Shown: positions 22,751-34,195, counted from the stretch's first letter. The stretch is DNA of 64,000 nt from Shinisaurus crocodilurus (GCA_021292165.1 CM037879.1:280873772-280937771), one strand, 5' to 3'. Translations and numbers: made by a program. Notes: a model not told the origin generated them from the sequence alone.

Positions 22751-24895
22751 AAATATGTGGGGGCTTATTGTGCTTATGGTATAAGTACTGTACAAGGAGT
22801 ACATAACCAGTTGGCACTGACTCTTGTACTCTTTGTGTTTATACTGTGTGTTTTTATAGTCCTTTGATTTGTCCAATTTTGTATCTCTGAGGGACCTCTT
22901 CCACCTTTTTTTTGGCACTTATACCTGCAGACACATACCATGCGACCCACCAGGCTATCCACTCCTGGGCCAGATCAGATTGTTTTTATAAAACATTCTC
23001 CCTGTTTTGATCCTGTCTGCTCATACCTCCTCTATTCTGATTGGATGACAGAAGGCAGCAGGTATAAGAGAGGAGTAGGAAACAGATGTGACAGAGGCTG
23101 AGATGCACTAAACCTGTCAGTGGATGGAAGAAGGAAGGGGCGAGAGGGTCAGGAAGAAGTATGAATTGAGCCACTGGGCAGCAAAGAGCAACAGGGGGGC
23201 GGAGAGAGGTATGTAAGTATGCACATGTGTAAGAGAAAGAAAGAAAATGGATGGATAGATAGGGTGTGTGTGGAATGCACGTGTGAGAGAATGAGTTGGG
23301 GTGATCAGAGAAAGAGTTTTGGGGTGATCCAGGAAGAGAAAGATGCAGGTGGTGATTGGGGGAGAGAGTGAAGAGGAGAAAGACTGGGGAGGGGGATTAA
23401 GAGTTAATGGATTAGGAATTTATTTGTGTAAAGAATTTGGGGGTGCTCTTATTAATTTGGGGACATTAATTTTAGAGGAATTTATTTAGAAGACTACTTG
23501 GATAAATTAATTCACTTGCCTTCTGTGAAATGGGTCTTCTGTTGGGAGTAGAAAACTGTGGGTTCAAAGGAGTTGTTTTATATTTGGAGGCTCAGATCTC
23601 ATTTCTGTCTGGTACTCAGGTTCCTGCAAGATACTTGTCTTTTAATCCCAGTTTGTCTTCTGTGAAATTTGTCGCAGTAATGAAGTTGTGATTAGCCACA
23701 CCGTACAGCAGCCATTTTGTGATAGAGATGCCCACAACACCTCTCTCAACATTCCAAATGTGCACATGGGCCAAAAAAAGGTTGGGGACTCCTGGCCTAC
23801 ACTAACATCTTTATGTGAAACAAGCTTCCGGTTTGTCTATCGGTTTAGACTTCGTGGAGTTTTCCCCATCACTGGACAATCTGTCAGTACATCAACAAGT
23901 CCCTTTATTACATAGTAGCGTCACTTAAGTCAGCTATATAAGCATTTAACCTATGACAAACAGCTGGATATTATTACTTAGAACTATAATCCTAGCCCAC
24001 TAAAGCTTACTACGGTGCATTACTCAGATTATCCGACTCCAGTTTTTGTTTTGCTGGTTGTGCCAACCAAATCACCTATGATCACTGGACTTGTTCTTCC
24101 AGCAGGTCACAGCTCGAACCACTACAACAGGCTCCCTACCATGGCAGCATTTATGCTTGTCCAGCAGTAGTTTCAAACTTCTAGGAGAAACAAGAGAAAG
24201 GGTAGTTGCTTCCAGAGTTCAGAGTAAGTATGTCCAGCTTCCTTAACAGAAATACCCTTCTCAAAGGCCACAGCAATTATCCCCTATGAAATATAAAGGA
24301 ATATGAAATAATCACTACTTGGTACCTTCTTCTCAACATGCGCATTGAAGAACAGGAACAATCCTCTCTGAAATAGCAATGTGAACCAAGCAAAATGAAT
24401 AAATAAGCAATTCATTAGTGTTGGAGCTGACTACTTCTGCTTGTAAAAGTACAAATGCAGCCATTTCAAATTATACATCCAAGCTTGCACATTTAGAAAT
24501 GGATTGGAAGCGTGAATGAGAACCACCTGTTCAATAATATGATTTGGTCTTGCTTAACAGCACCAGATGGAAAGATATCTATTTTAGGACTAAGTTTCTG
24601 AAATAAAAAATTACTGGAATGATTTGCTTTCGTATTCTGGAGAACCAATCACTGTATGAATTTACAATCTACTGAATCACACAGCTCATGTGGTCTAGAG
24701 GACTAAGCAGACATGAAATATTCCTGTCTAACTCTGGACCAGTGATGTGGCAAGACAGAAAGCCACCACCCATATTTATGATGTCTTTCATAAAAGCTCT
24801 GAACCATTAACAATCTTGTTTGCTTTCATTTTTAGTACTATTTTTTTTCTGTGCATGAGAAGCCCAATACTACCTGCAACATGAGAAGTGGATAA

Positions 24896-25270
24896 ACATT
24901 TATTTATTGCATTTATACCCCACTCTTCAGCCAGAAAAGGCTCCCAGAGTGGCTTACAAAGATTAATAATAAGACAGTCCATGCCCTCAGGCTCACAATC
25001 TAAAAGATATGGCACAAAAGGAAAAGGGATTGGGAGGGAGGAGGAAGAATGCAAAACTCAGGCACCAGTTCTTAGTTAAACAAATACAACAGAATTATAA
25101 AACAAATTGAACATAAAGCAGACAATAAAACCCTATCACATAACAAAATTTCCCAAGCAGAAAAATAAAACTCAGAACAGTCTTTCATTATTACATCACC
25201 CTCTGAAAGCCACCTGAAATAGATGGGTCCTGCAGTCCTTTCAAAAGGACATAAAGGAAGAACTAGTTAT
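24896..25270 (-). repeat. Non-LTR 3' end (minus orientation)
   Basis: The left end TTTATTTATTGCATTTATAC then CCACTCTTCAGCCAGAAAAG and GCTCCCAGAGTGGCTTACAA is a reversed poly-A/AATAAA tail followed by CTCAGGCTCACAATCTAAAA. The block extends to about 25270 (AAGGACATAAAGGAAGAACT). Family not identified. Confidence 0.5.
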
Positions 25271-26006
25271 GGCTTCCCAGATACATCAACGGCAGCATCT
25301 TCTTCCAGATGTACAGGAGGAACGCCATCGCTACCTGGATGTATGTCGACAGAGCTTTTTATCTTGGCAAACATTTCCATGAAGCAGAACCTTATTCCCT
25401 TTTCACAGATGGGAACTCAGAAAGCACACGGCTTGTCCAAGGCCAATAATGAATGCTCATGGCAGAGGTGGGATCACAGTGGGACCCCCCAAATATAATT
25501 GGGGGTGGCTCAGAGAGAATGTAACTAATTAAAGCTTGCTCCCTTGCAAGTCTTGCAATGCCAGGCCTACATGTTTATTTCACTATGGCTCAAGTTCAGA
25601 CAATCCTTCAAAGCATGGACACATGCACTCACTCCTACCACAACACTGGTTTACTTTGTCTCCCTTCCAGCCGCTGATTTCCATCTCCATTTCTAGGTTC
25701 TCTGTAATCATAGCTTGCAGAGACATCTGAATTGGGGAACAATGGTTATTACTAACCTCCAAACCATAGTATAAAAACCCACTTAAAACCACAAGTTGAA
25801 GGGGAGCACTAAACATACTTGCTTGATTTGGATGTCATGGCAACAGCATATGAGACTGTAGTATGTTGCTGATCCTCCAAAACATGGTTTGGAAGTTCAC
25901 AATGTGGAGGTTTGGAGGATCACAATATGGTCTAAGCTGGTCCACTGAGTACACTGCACAGGAAGCTGCCTTCAGCCCACAACTCCCTATGAGGTATCCT
26001 CTAAAT

Positions 26007-26285
26007 CAGGTGTGGGCAACTTTGGGGGGGGCACTTTCCACCCCTCGGACCTCCCCACAGGCTGCACTCCTTTTGCTGCCACTGCACTGGCAGCAAACCA
26101 TGATGGAGGCTGAAAAGGAACAACTCTAGCTTTTTTTCATGCCAAATTTGTCCCTCATAAGCCTCTGTTGCAGTTTGCCACCAGTTCTTTTGCTGGCACT
26201 GCTGCAGTGCCACCAAATGGGGAGGGGGCGTGGTAGAGGTCAGGAGGGCACATGCTGCCCTTGGGCTACATGTTGCCTCCCCCTG
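26007..26285. mobile_element. hAT MITE with perfect 8-bp duplication CTCTAAAT
   Basis: The ends CAGGTGTGGGCAAC and GTTGCCTCCCCCTG are inverted repeats of the hAT/Charlie type. CTCTAAAT precedes (25999-26006) and follows (26286-26293) exactly. 279 bp, non-coding. Confidence 0.85.
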
Positions 26286-26922
26286 CTCTAAATCAATCTT
26301 TGGATTAGCAATAAATGATGTGCTGACCAAATAAGAATGCAAGATTATTCAACAGTAACCTTATATGAGCTCCATGAAATCTATTAAGTGTGTTAACAAG
26401 ATGAACATATTTGTTCTGGAAAGTTATACTTGGATCACAAGTCATAAGACATCTGTGCAAACAGCTTCAAAGCCCAAACTGGCAGTTTAACCAATGTTTA
26501 CTATTTTTAATCAGACCTTCAGCTTATAAAAAAAATAAAGCTCACCCCAGGTAGAATTCTAGAGCAATCGTAAGAGATCAGTTTTATGTTAAGATTATTT
26601 CATGTTAAACTATTAATCTCAAAGAGGTTCTGTAATTTCTGATGTGAAAAATTTCCTTTAATACTGGAAGGTTATTTTGAATGCACCTAAAAAGATGATA
26701 CAAATAGTGTGCAACAAACCAAAAGACAGTAAAACAGATAATCAGGAAGCTCCTAAGATATGCTTGCTGTGTAATTAGAAGCACAAACTTCTACAAGCAT
26801 AACTGGAGATCTTCAGTTGTTCAGGAGATATGTTTAGCCTGTATACATTTTCTTTTACACAAGCTGTGAAAACGTTTTTGTTTCAGACTGCTTTTAATTA
26901 CAAGTGTAAGTTTAAGGCTTTA

Positions 26923-27210
26923 CAGTAAAACCTTGGATTGCAAGTACCGGTAACTTGGTCTGCAAGTGTTTTGCAAGACAAGCAAATTTTTAAAATAAAT
27001 TTTAACTTGATAAACAAGCGACGTCTTGCAATACAAGTACTGTAGTACGGTCAAGAAAAATGAAGACTTTACACTATCATTCTTTATTGCAGCTTAAATT
27101 AAAAATATGTGTACAAATTTCTTATGGGGAATTTCGCTTTGATATACAAGTGCTTTGGATCACAAGCACGTTTCCGGAATGAATTATGCTTTCAATCCAA
27201 GGTATTACTG
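26923..27210 (-). mobile_element. Tigger-like MITE, copy 4 (longest)
   Basis: Minus orientation relative to copies 1-3, 288 bp, TA on both sides (26921-26922, 27211-27212). It keeps more of the interior than the other copies, including TTCTTATGGGGAATTTCGCT and GATATACAAGTGCTTTGG. Confidence 0.85.
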
Positions 27211-27275
27211 TATTATGCTGTTCTTGTCACTGTTTTTAGATTTTATGGTATAATGATTGGCTAGAAAGAAACAAT

Positions 27276-27450
27276 TTTATTGCGTCTATGCTGCTCTTTT
27301 ATTTATTATTGTCCTTATTGCTTTTATCTTTTAATGTTGATATGGGTTTTTAATCGATTTTATTATTTCCATTTTCTTTTGTTTTTTCATTTCCTCTATG
27401 CTACCTTGAACAAATGTGTATTTTGCAAGGCAGCTTATAACTCTCCTAAA
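27276..27450 (+). repeat. LINE 3' tail
   Basis: A T-rich 3' UTR-like run (TTTTTAATCGATTTTATTAT) leads to ATGCTACCTTGAACAAATGT, CAAGGCAGCTTATAACTC and AAATAAAATAAAAT, the usual end of reptile L2-like elements. A short stretch before it (27231-27310) is repeated at 28670-28745. Confidence 0.45.
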
Positions 27451-28275
27451 TAAAATAAAATATAATGTTAATCTCCATCCAAGAAACCCAACCAGGTCAG
27501 CAATTGTGAGAATAAAGGTAATTGAAATGGTGATATGGCTAAAAAAGAAGCTTGTAACAAGACCAGAAGATGCTCCAATATTAATACCAACTAAAGGGTC
27601 CAGATCCTCTTACTATCAGATCTGTTTGTTTACATTTATAGCCTCCCTTATCCTAGAGGATCAGGCAGATAATGAAAGCAAAAAGGAAAGACAGACTGTA
27701 AATGAGTTCGATCAAAACAGCCTAGGAACAAACCATTTCGAAAAGTTCTCTAGCCAATGTACAGAAGGTACATCTTGTATGGTGTTTTATGTTAGCTATA
27801 TTCTGTACAGAGCCTTTTCTCCATCTTTTAAAATAATGCAATTGTACACTCTGAAATAATCAATAAAGTTTAAAATATGGCTATTTAATAGGCAACAGAA
27901 TAACAGAATAAAACCCGCATACCATGTCAAGTTTAGAACTACAATGTACACTAATCTCTTTGAATCCAAAACTAGGTAAACACCCATTTTGAAGTATGAG
28001 AAGTATGCGGTTGCCTGAAGAAGCCTGAGGAAAAGAGAAAAATGAGACTATGCCACCATTCAGATTGTGGCAGGCTAGGATTCATCCTTACTCTATATGG
28101 GCTATATCTGCACATCAGTTCCTTCCAACCATGCATCTTTCCTTGGGGCAAAGGTAAAGGTCTAAATCTCTCCAGGTGCTCAACTCTTATGTGGGGGGGA
28201 AGGTGCGGCTGAAGGGGGTCAACATTTTACTTCAGAGAAAAGAATGAGTTGCAACGTGCTGTCTGAAGGAAGACT

Positions 28276-28372
28276 AAAGAACATAAGAATATAAGAGCCA
28301 TGCTGGATCAATCTAGTCCAGCATTCTGTTCACACAGTGGCCTACCAGATGCCCACAGGATGCCACAAGCAG
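28276..28372 (-). mobile_element. Reptile LINE 3' end (minus orientation)
   Basis: AAAGAACATAAGAATATAAG, CATGCTGGATCAATCTAGTC and CAGCATTCTGTTCACACAGT are the reverse complement of the 3' end seen at 63185-63545. Confidence 0.65.
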
Positions 28373-28984
28373 ACTAAACTTCTATCATCCAACTTCGTAT
28401 GACTTTATTACTATAAAGCTGAGATAGTTCCCCAAAGAAAAAACAACTCTGGGAAACCGTGGAGCTGGTAATCTCCCTTCCCAGCACTCAATACTCACTT
28501 TTCTTTTGGACTAGACAAATAAATATTTAAAAGTTTTTTCTTGAAACCGCAAGGGAGACTGCCCATAATCCTAGCCTGTGTGCGTGTGCGTGCCTCCCTC
28601 CCAAGACTACAGTGTGATTTCGGAAAGAGCAGTCATGAGATAGCTTATCTCCCCCCACACACACCACATTTGTTTTTAGATTTTATAGTATAATGGCTGG
28701 CTAAAATGAAACAATTTTACTGCTTCTATGCTACTCTTTTTATTTATCACACACACAAACTCTCCTCACCCCAACTTCCCATTTCCCTTCCTGCCAACAA
28801 ATGCATTTCACGTGCAATTTCTGGAGCATCGGTGGGGCACGGGTCCCAACTTTCAAATATGATACATCCAATAAAATGGAGGAGGGAAGATAGAGAGAGA
28901 CAGACAGACGGGCCCCTCCTCGGATAAGGAAAAGAAGCAAAAAATGTAAGCCTCCTCCACTGCAACTTTGCAACCATCACGTTA

Positions 28985-30440
28985 AGATGAAGGCACAACG
29001 TTGCATCCCTTTCCCCGGGGGGGGGGGCGTGCGGCGGGGGGGAGAAGCGGTGCTTTCTGGGAAGGGCGGTGAAGAGAGAGAGCGGCAGCTCCCTCCAGCT
29101 TATTCATTCTCTCTCGTACACGCATCCCCACCGCCTCTATATTACACACGCACACACAACACACACGACCCTCCCTCTCCTATAATATCCTTCGGGCTTC
29201 TACTGCCAGAATGCGAGCTGAAGGCTCCCCCCGCGTCGCTTCTCCCCTCAGTCTGAGGGGGAAGCGCGGAGAGAAAGGAGAACGACGCACGCAGCTCCTC
29301 CCTTCGCTCGCCTCGCCACAATGGCTGCTCGTCGCCGCTCCCCCTCCCCACCAACTCGGCTCCTCGCCCCCCACCCCAATCAGCCGGCCCCTCACGGCCG
29401 CCGCCGCTGCTTCCCTCAGGCAGCCGACGACGGCTCCGCTCCTTTCCCTCCGCTTTCCGTTACCTTCAGCGTCACCTCGTCGGCCTTCCAGTCAGGCCGC
29501 AGCCGGCTGAGCAGCTGCAGGGCTCCGCGGTGGTAGCCCGACGACCCGCCGCCGCCGCCGCCGCCGCCCGAAGGGTCCCTCTCGGTGACGACGATGTCCA
29601 GCTTGGGCACCTCCGGCGAGCCGGGCGGCACGTGGATGTAGTTGGCCATGAAGGCGGCGAGAGGCGGCGGAGGAAGAGGAGCGGGCGAGCGGGCTCTGAA
29701 ACGCAGCGGCGCGAGGCGGCGGCGCAGGAGGAGAAGCAGGAGCGGCGGCAGCGGGAGCGGCGTCGTTGTTGTCGTCGTCGTCACGCGAGCAACGCAGCCG
29801 GCAACTGAAAGGCGCGAGACCGACTGGGAGGATTTGAGGGAGGGAGGGAGGAGGAGGAGGGTGTGCGTGAGGGTGGGAGGAGGGTGTGCGTGAGGGCTTT
29901 TTCCCCCCCTTTCCCTTTCCTGTTCCTCGGGTAGAAGGAAGCCCCGCCCGCTTCCCTTTAAAAAAAAAAACACACACCCCACACCAAACAAACCTCCCCG
30001 TCCCACAAAGCTTCCCCCCCCCCCCCTTCTTCTTCTTTTTTTTTCTTCAGGCTCTCGCGCACAGCAGCCTGGGAGGATGGGTGGGCGGGGCTGCTCGGTT
30101 GGAGGAGCCGCGAGGGGCGGGGCGAATGGAACGCTCGCTCGTTCCGCGCCGCCGCCGGCTTCCCACAGTCTGTTCCAGCTCCGCCTTCCGAGTCCATTAA
30201 AGGCAGCGTCCCGTTAGGACCTCTCCGGACGGGTTTTCCTCGGTTCCCCTTTTTTTTGGGGGGGGGGGGACGGGGACGAACGCCTTTTCCCTCTTCCCTT
30301 CCTTCGCCACCATTAAAAATCTGTTACCGCGTAATCTTGGGGGCATCTCTGCTGAAGACGTAAGCCGCGTGGAGCTGCAATTATTAAGGTGGCCGCTTCT
30401 GAAAAGCCAAAAAAAGAAGAGGGAAATGCAACGCACGCAC
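28985..30440 (-). promoter_or_regulatory. ETNK1: CpG-island promoter and 5' UTR region of ETNK1
   Basis: From about 29.0 to 30.4 kb the sequence turns GC-rich with abundant CpG, against an AT-rich background on both sides, and it surrounds ETNK1 exon 1. GC boxes of the GGGCGGGG type occur around 30083-30090 and 30115-30122. No TATA box is evident, as usual for a housekeeping CpG promoter. The transcription start cannot be fixed by eye; it probably lies between 29,750 and 30,200. Confidence 0.8.
29464..29649 (-). CDS. ETNK1: Ethanolamine kinase 1, coding exon 1 (residues 1-62)
   Basis: ETNK1 phosphorylates ethanolamine with ATP, the first step of the CDP-ethanolamine (Kennedy) route to phosphatidylethanolamine, in the cytosol. 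This exon starts with MANYIHVPPGSPEVPKL, the N-terminus I know from vertebrate ETNK1, and runs through RGALQLL..LRPDW to EVTLK. The donor CTGAAG|GTAACG lies at 29462-29463 and the exon ends in phase 0. An eight-glycine run (residues 28-35), encoded by a GCC/GGC repeat, makes this segment about ten residues longer than the human one as I remember it. I chose the ATG at 29649 because conservation begins there, but the frame stays open upstream to an ATG at 30006, so a longer N-terminal form is possible. The exon sits inside a CpG island. Confidence 0.95.
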
Positions 30441-31235
30441 ACCCTGTCTTATGATTTGGATAACATTTGCAAGCGCTAATTGATATGTATAGATGCAAAT
30501 TTAGAAATAATCGTTATAATTTAAATAAAAATGCAGTCAATCTCACTCTAGTGTGAAAGACTGGCTGGGTAACCTATGAGCCTGACCAATTCAGAGTGCT
30601 GTCCAGGTGCTGCTGTGCTGTCAGATGGGCAAAGGGTCTGGTGGTTCTTGTATCTTTAAACAAGGCTTGGACTGGATAGCCCTTCACACATAGACGATGT
30701 TCCTCTTGCAGCCATTCAAATAGAAGATTATCCTCTGTAAAAGAGGACACCTGGCCACAGCTGAATCATTCTAGACAAACTTACCTGGGACTGGGAGGCT
30801 TACAGGCATAGGGCCACACTGTAAGTCTATACCACAGCACAGTGTGTGTTCCAGCCAAATCCTAGTCGTGATTTTGAGAGGCACATCCACTCATACTCTG
30901 TACTCCAAAATAAGCGTGTATAAGATTGCAGTCCCAGTAAAGTGAGCAGCTGCACTTCGTGACGGGGTGAAGGGGACATGTGATGCCATACACTACTGAA
31001 GCCAAAAATATTTGTGTGTATAATACACACTTTATCCACCTGCCTGCCAAGTACAAGTTGGCATATTCAGATACTGTAAACCTAATAAGCTTTTATGTTT
31101 TATGTATTCCAAAAAATATTATTGCATTTAAAACATTTCATTAAATAGGACTTTTAAAACAGTGCTATTAAATGTGTTACTTTAAAACTGTACCATTAAC
31201 AGTACTATTAAAATTATTAGTTTAAAATAGTACTT

Positions 31236-31472
31236 TACTCTTTTTTTAATTACATTTGTATCCTGCCTTTTCTCCTCCAAGGAACTCAAGGCAGCTTACA
31301 CAATCCTGCTCGTCTTCATTTTATCCTCACAACAACCCTGTGAGGTCTGTTAGGCTGAGAGTCAGTGACTCGTCAAAAATCACCCAGTGAACTTCATGTC
31401 CAAGCGAGGACTAGAACCCGGATCTCTCAAGTCCCAGCCCACCACTCTAACCACTATGCCACACTGGCTCTT
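31236..31472 (-). mobile_element. Sauria-type tRNA-derived SINE, near full length
   Basis: Minus orientation. The right end carries the tRNA-like head (reverse of GCCAGTGTGGCATAGTGGTT, an A-box-like segment, and GATCCGGGTTCTAGTCC, a B-box-like segment). The middle is the conserved CTCAGCCTAACAGACCTCAC, and the left end is the GGCAGGATACAAATGTAAT tail. Confidence 0.85.
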
Positions 31473-31952
31473 GCGTACCAGGTCCAAAGCCATTTAGGAC
31501 TTAAACGTAAGCATCAGTGCTTTGTAACAGTGTGAGGAAACAGTCCAGCAGTGAGTATAGTTATTTAATAAGTGTCAAGAATTCTGTTTTTATTTTCAGC
31601 CATTTTTAGCCTGACTTTCTATACAACAACCCAAGGCAGCTTACAACAAAAATAAAAGAATACACTATCAAAAGAATATCAATATGGGAAAGTGTGTTCC
31701 CTGCAGTCTGAGTTTACAACGTAGCAGCTTGAACTGAAGTTTCCAAGAAGGCTACAAAGGCAGACCCACATGCAGTTCATTGCAGAACTCTACTCTGGAG
31801 GTGACTAGAACGTAGATAAAAGTGGCCAAACATATGGGAACTGGCTCAGAATACTTTACTTTTAGGGAGGGATGAGATGGATTACTAGGAAAGTGCACAG
31901 ATCTCAACTGATTACGGTGCTGGCTTCAGTTGCCTATTTTTCTGAATTAGGA

Positions 31953-32060
31953 TAGCCTTCCCCAACCGGGTGCCCTCTAGATGTGTTGGACTACAACCCC
32001 CAGCATGCCGGGAGCTTAGTCCACCATACATGGAGATGGGTACCAGGTTGGGGAAGGCTG
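31953..32060. mobile_element. Foldback MITE (AGCCTTCCCCAACC ends), copy 1
   Basis: AGCCTTCCCCAACC at the left and GGTTGGGGAAGGCT at the right are perfect inverted ends; the centre has ACTACAACCCCCAGCATGCC. No duplication is clear. It is hAT-like by resemblance to 37785-37924. Confidence 0.7.
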
Positions 32061-32159
32061 CTTTATCATATGGATTGGCCTTCCCTGCAACTCCCCGTAT
32101 CAGGCTTTCCCAGTTCCTTACTTGAGCAGAGCTGCTCGTCTTTCCCAGCTGCACAGAGA

Positions 32160-32265
32160 TCAGAAACTGTATTGGTCTCAGAGCACAGGAGGCTGCTTAT
32201 TAAGCTAAGCAGGTTTCATCCTGGTCAGTTCCTGGTTGGGAAAAGAGAAGACCCCCCCCCCAATG
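32160..32265 (+). mobile_element. 5S-rRNA-derived SINE fragment
   Basis: TTAAGCTAAGCAGGTTTCAT then CCTGGTCAGTTCCTGGTTGG aligns imperfectly with the same 5S rRNA segment as the 18562-18716 element. It is interrupted by a C10 run and the next MITE. Confidence 0.45.
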
Positions 32266-32361
32266 CAGCCTTCCGCAACCTGGTGCCCTCCGGATGTGCT
32301 GGGGGATGCTGGGAGTTGTAGTCCCAACACATCTGGAGAGCACCAGGTTGGGGGAAGGCTG
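32266..32361. mobile_element. Foldback MITE (CAGCCTTCC...), copy 2
   Basis: CAGCCTTCCGCAACCTGGTG and CACCAGGTTGGGGGAAGGCT(G) form the inverted ends around GGATGCTGGGAGTTGTAG. Same family as 31953-32060. Confidence 0.7.
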
Positions 32362-32389
32362 TTATAAGGGATTTGGTGGTGGTAGTAGT

Positions 32390-32553
32390 CAGGACCGGTG
32401 CAAGGCAGTTTGGTGCCCTAGGCAAGATCAGATATTTAGCGCCCCCCTTCCCATTTAAGAGCGCTGTGTTTTTTTTCAGGGTGTTTCTGGCGCCCCCTTT
32501 AGCCCTGCGCCCTAGGCAGCTGCCTAGTTGGCCTAATGGTAGCAGCGGCCCTG
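32390..32553. mobile_element. hAT MITE (CAGGACCGG family), duplication GTAGTAGT
   Basis: The ends are CAGGACCGGTGC and CGGCCCTG. GTAGTAGT lies at 32382-32389 and 32554-32561 exactly. The interior CAAGGCAGTTTGGTGCCCTA and GCGCCCTAGGCAGCTGCCTA are shared with 44332-44500. Confidence 0.85.
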
Positions 32554-32635
32554 GTAGTAGTGATGAAGTTTCTGCCAGTGATTTGCTGAACTGCCCCCAT
32601 TTCACAGAGTGGGAGGGGCAGAAAGGAACAGAGGA

Positions 32636-32783
32636 ACTTAGGAAGCTGCCTTATGTTGAGTCAGACCATTGGCCCATCTAGTTCAGCTGACAGCAGCTCT
32701 CCAGGATTTCAGAGAGGAGTCTTTCCCAGCTCTACCCGAACATGCCGATCATATGCTCTACCACTAAGTTATGGCCCTTCCCT
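32636..32783 (-). mobile_element. tRNA-derived SINE (second family), minus orientation
   Basis: GGAAGCTGCCTTATGTTGAG, TCAGACCATTGGCCCATCTA and, at the right, ATATGCTCTACCACTAAGTT then ATGGCCCTTCCC. The right end is the reverse of a tRNA-Ala-like head (AACTTAGTGGTAGAGCATAT). The B-box area has been lost or has diverged. Confidence 0.55.
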
Positions 32784-33889
32784 CAAGGTCTCTAATTGAG
32801 CCACTCAGATCTTAAGAAACACAAGGCTGGAAGAAGAGCCTAGGAAAGGAAGAGCACGAGCAGAATTGGGAGCCCAAGGAAGCACCAGGCCAACGTGGTC
32901 TCTGCTGGTACACCCTATTCCTACATTGGTAGGCCCTGGCACGTTTACCTGATGGTAGCTGAAGCAGGCAGCAGGACTGCAGATCAGTGCCATGCAATTG
33001 GGATCTGAGCCACCATTGAGATTTCCCACAATGTCCTGAAAGTAACGCTTTGTTGGGGCATTGTGGGAAATTAAAATGGCAGATCAGACCCTTGCCATCC
33101 AGTGGGGGCAGTGGGATACAACACTTATCAACACACTGGTGGGCCCTGCAAGGGCCCTGGTAGCTACCCTAGGATGCCCTGTGTTGACACCAGGCCTGCA
33201 CCAGCTGAAGTGATGGCAGAGTAGGAAATGGGAGTTGAAGCTTGGGAGGAGGTGGTGTGGTCCAGAGGAATGAGTAGAAAAGACCAGGGTCTGGGCAATA
33301 GTCTGAGAGATGAAGAAAAACTGGGAGAGAATGGGCAGAGAGAAGACCCACACATGACCTAGAATTACAGGGATGGAAAAGGCTGAAGTTCACAGATTGA
33401 AGGGAAAAACAAACAAATCATTGGCTGCAGGCCTCTATAGTATTATTCATTAGGCCAACACTTATTGGTGTAGGAGTAGAGAAGCTTTCCAGCTAACAGA
33501 GCACATCCGCTACCCAGCCAAATGGGAAACGCTAATTAGAAATGCAAATGTATTTATTTACATCCCACCTTTCTTTTTGACAAGAAAAATCAAGGTGATT
33601 AATGAAATACAAAATTGAAATGGGTCAAAGCAGGACAACGGGAAGGTCACTGCTCTCCATTCTCCTACAGAATGGCGGGCTGCCAGCGGAGTTGGAGAGG
33701 GGAGCGGGCAAGTGGGAGTTGACCAGGGAGGCCAATGGAAAAGGCCTCACTGTGGTTTACTCATCCAAGGTACAGTTGCCTCATTACAGTTTGGTTAATC
33801 CCAAGCCGGTCACTTAGGAACCCGCTGTTTGTTTGTTTTTATTACCATGAACAGAGGGGGGAAAGCACTCTTGCAAGCAAGAGTTGTTG

Positions 33890-34195
33890 AACAATTATCT
33901 CGTTGATCAGGTGGGCAAGTACATGAGAGTGGGCCTTTTCCACGGTGGCCCCACACCTCTGGAATGGTTTGGCATTGAGGGTCTGTCAGGCCCATCATTG
34001 CAAGCTTTCAGGAAGGTCCTGAAAACCTATTTACTCTGACCTTTCCCCGATTTATGTTTTTTATTAAATTTGTACTGTTTTATTACAGTATCTGTCTATT
34101 TTACTGTTGTAAGCTGCTGTAGGAAGGCTCCTGCCCTGAAAGGCAGCCACAAAATATTTTAAATATATAAATAAATAAATAAATAAATAAATAAA
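33890..34195 (+). mobile_element. L2-like LINE 3' end with AAAT tail
   Basis: One frame gives FSTVAPHLWNGLALR, the C-terminal (A)FSxVAPxLWNxLP motif of L2/CR1-type ORF2, then a short 3' UTR and an (AAAT)n tail at about 34165-34195. A solo LTR has inserted in the tail. Confidence 0.65.

Larger units (their letters stand above)
16574..29463 (-). other. ETNK1: ETNK1 intron 1
   Basis: A 12.9-kb intron. Identified inserts are LINE RT debris (17540-18170), a 5S-derived SINE (18562-18716), three Tigger-like MITEs (19001, 20884, 26923), CR1 ends (22022-22515, 28276-28372), a SINE tail (22617-22750), a LINE tail (24896-25270) and a hAT MITE (26007-26285). 16687-16992 has imperfect inverted ends (GGGTTGGATCCAAA / TTTGATCCAACCTA). 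The stretches 19250-20880, 23590-24890 and 25280-26000 show nothing that I can name. Confidence 0.85.

Noticed and set aside
27416..27859. 147-codon plus-strand frame in ETNK1 intron 1
   Set aside because: It starts inside a LINE tail, shows no family resemblance, no promoter and no exon signals.
29416..29463. Continuation of ETNK1 exon 1 past EVTLK (VTESGGKGAEPSSAA)
   Set aside because: A proper donor GTAACG sits right after Lys62 and exon 2 continues the family sequence in phase, so this is intron.
31400..31472. A tRNA gene in the SINE head
   Set aside because: The A- and B-box-like parts are there but no cloverleaf closes, and the same head recurs in several SINE copies.
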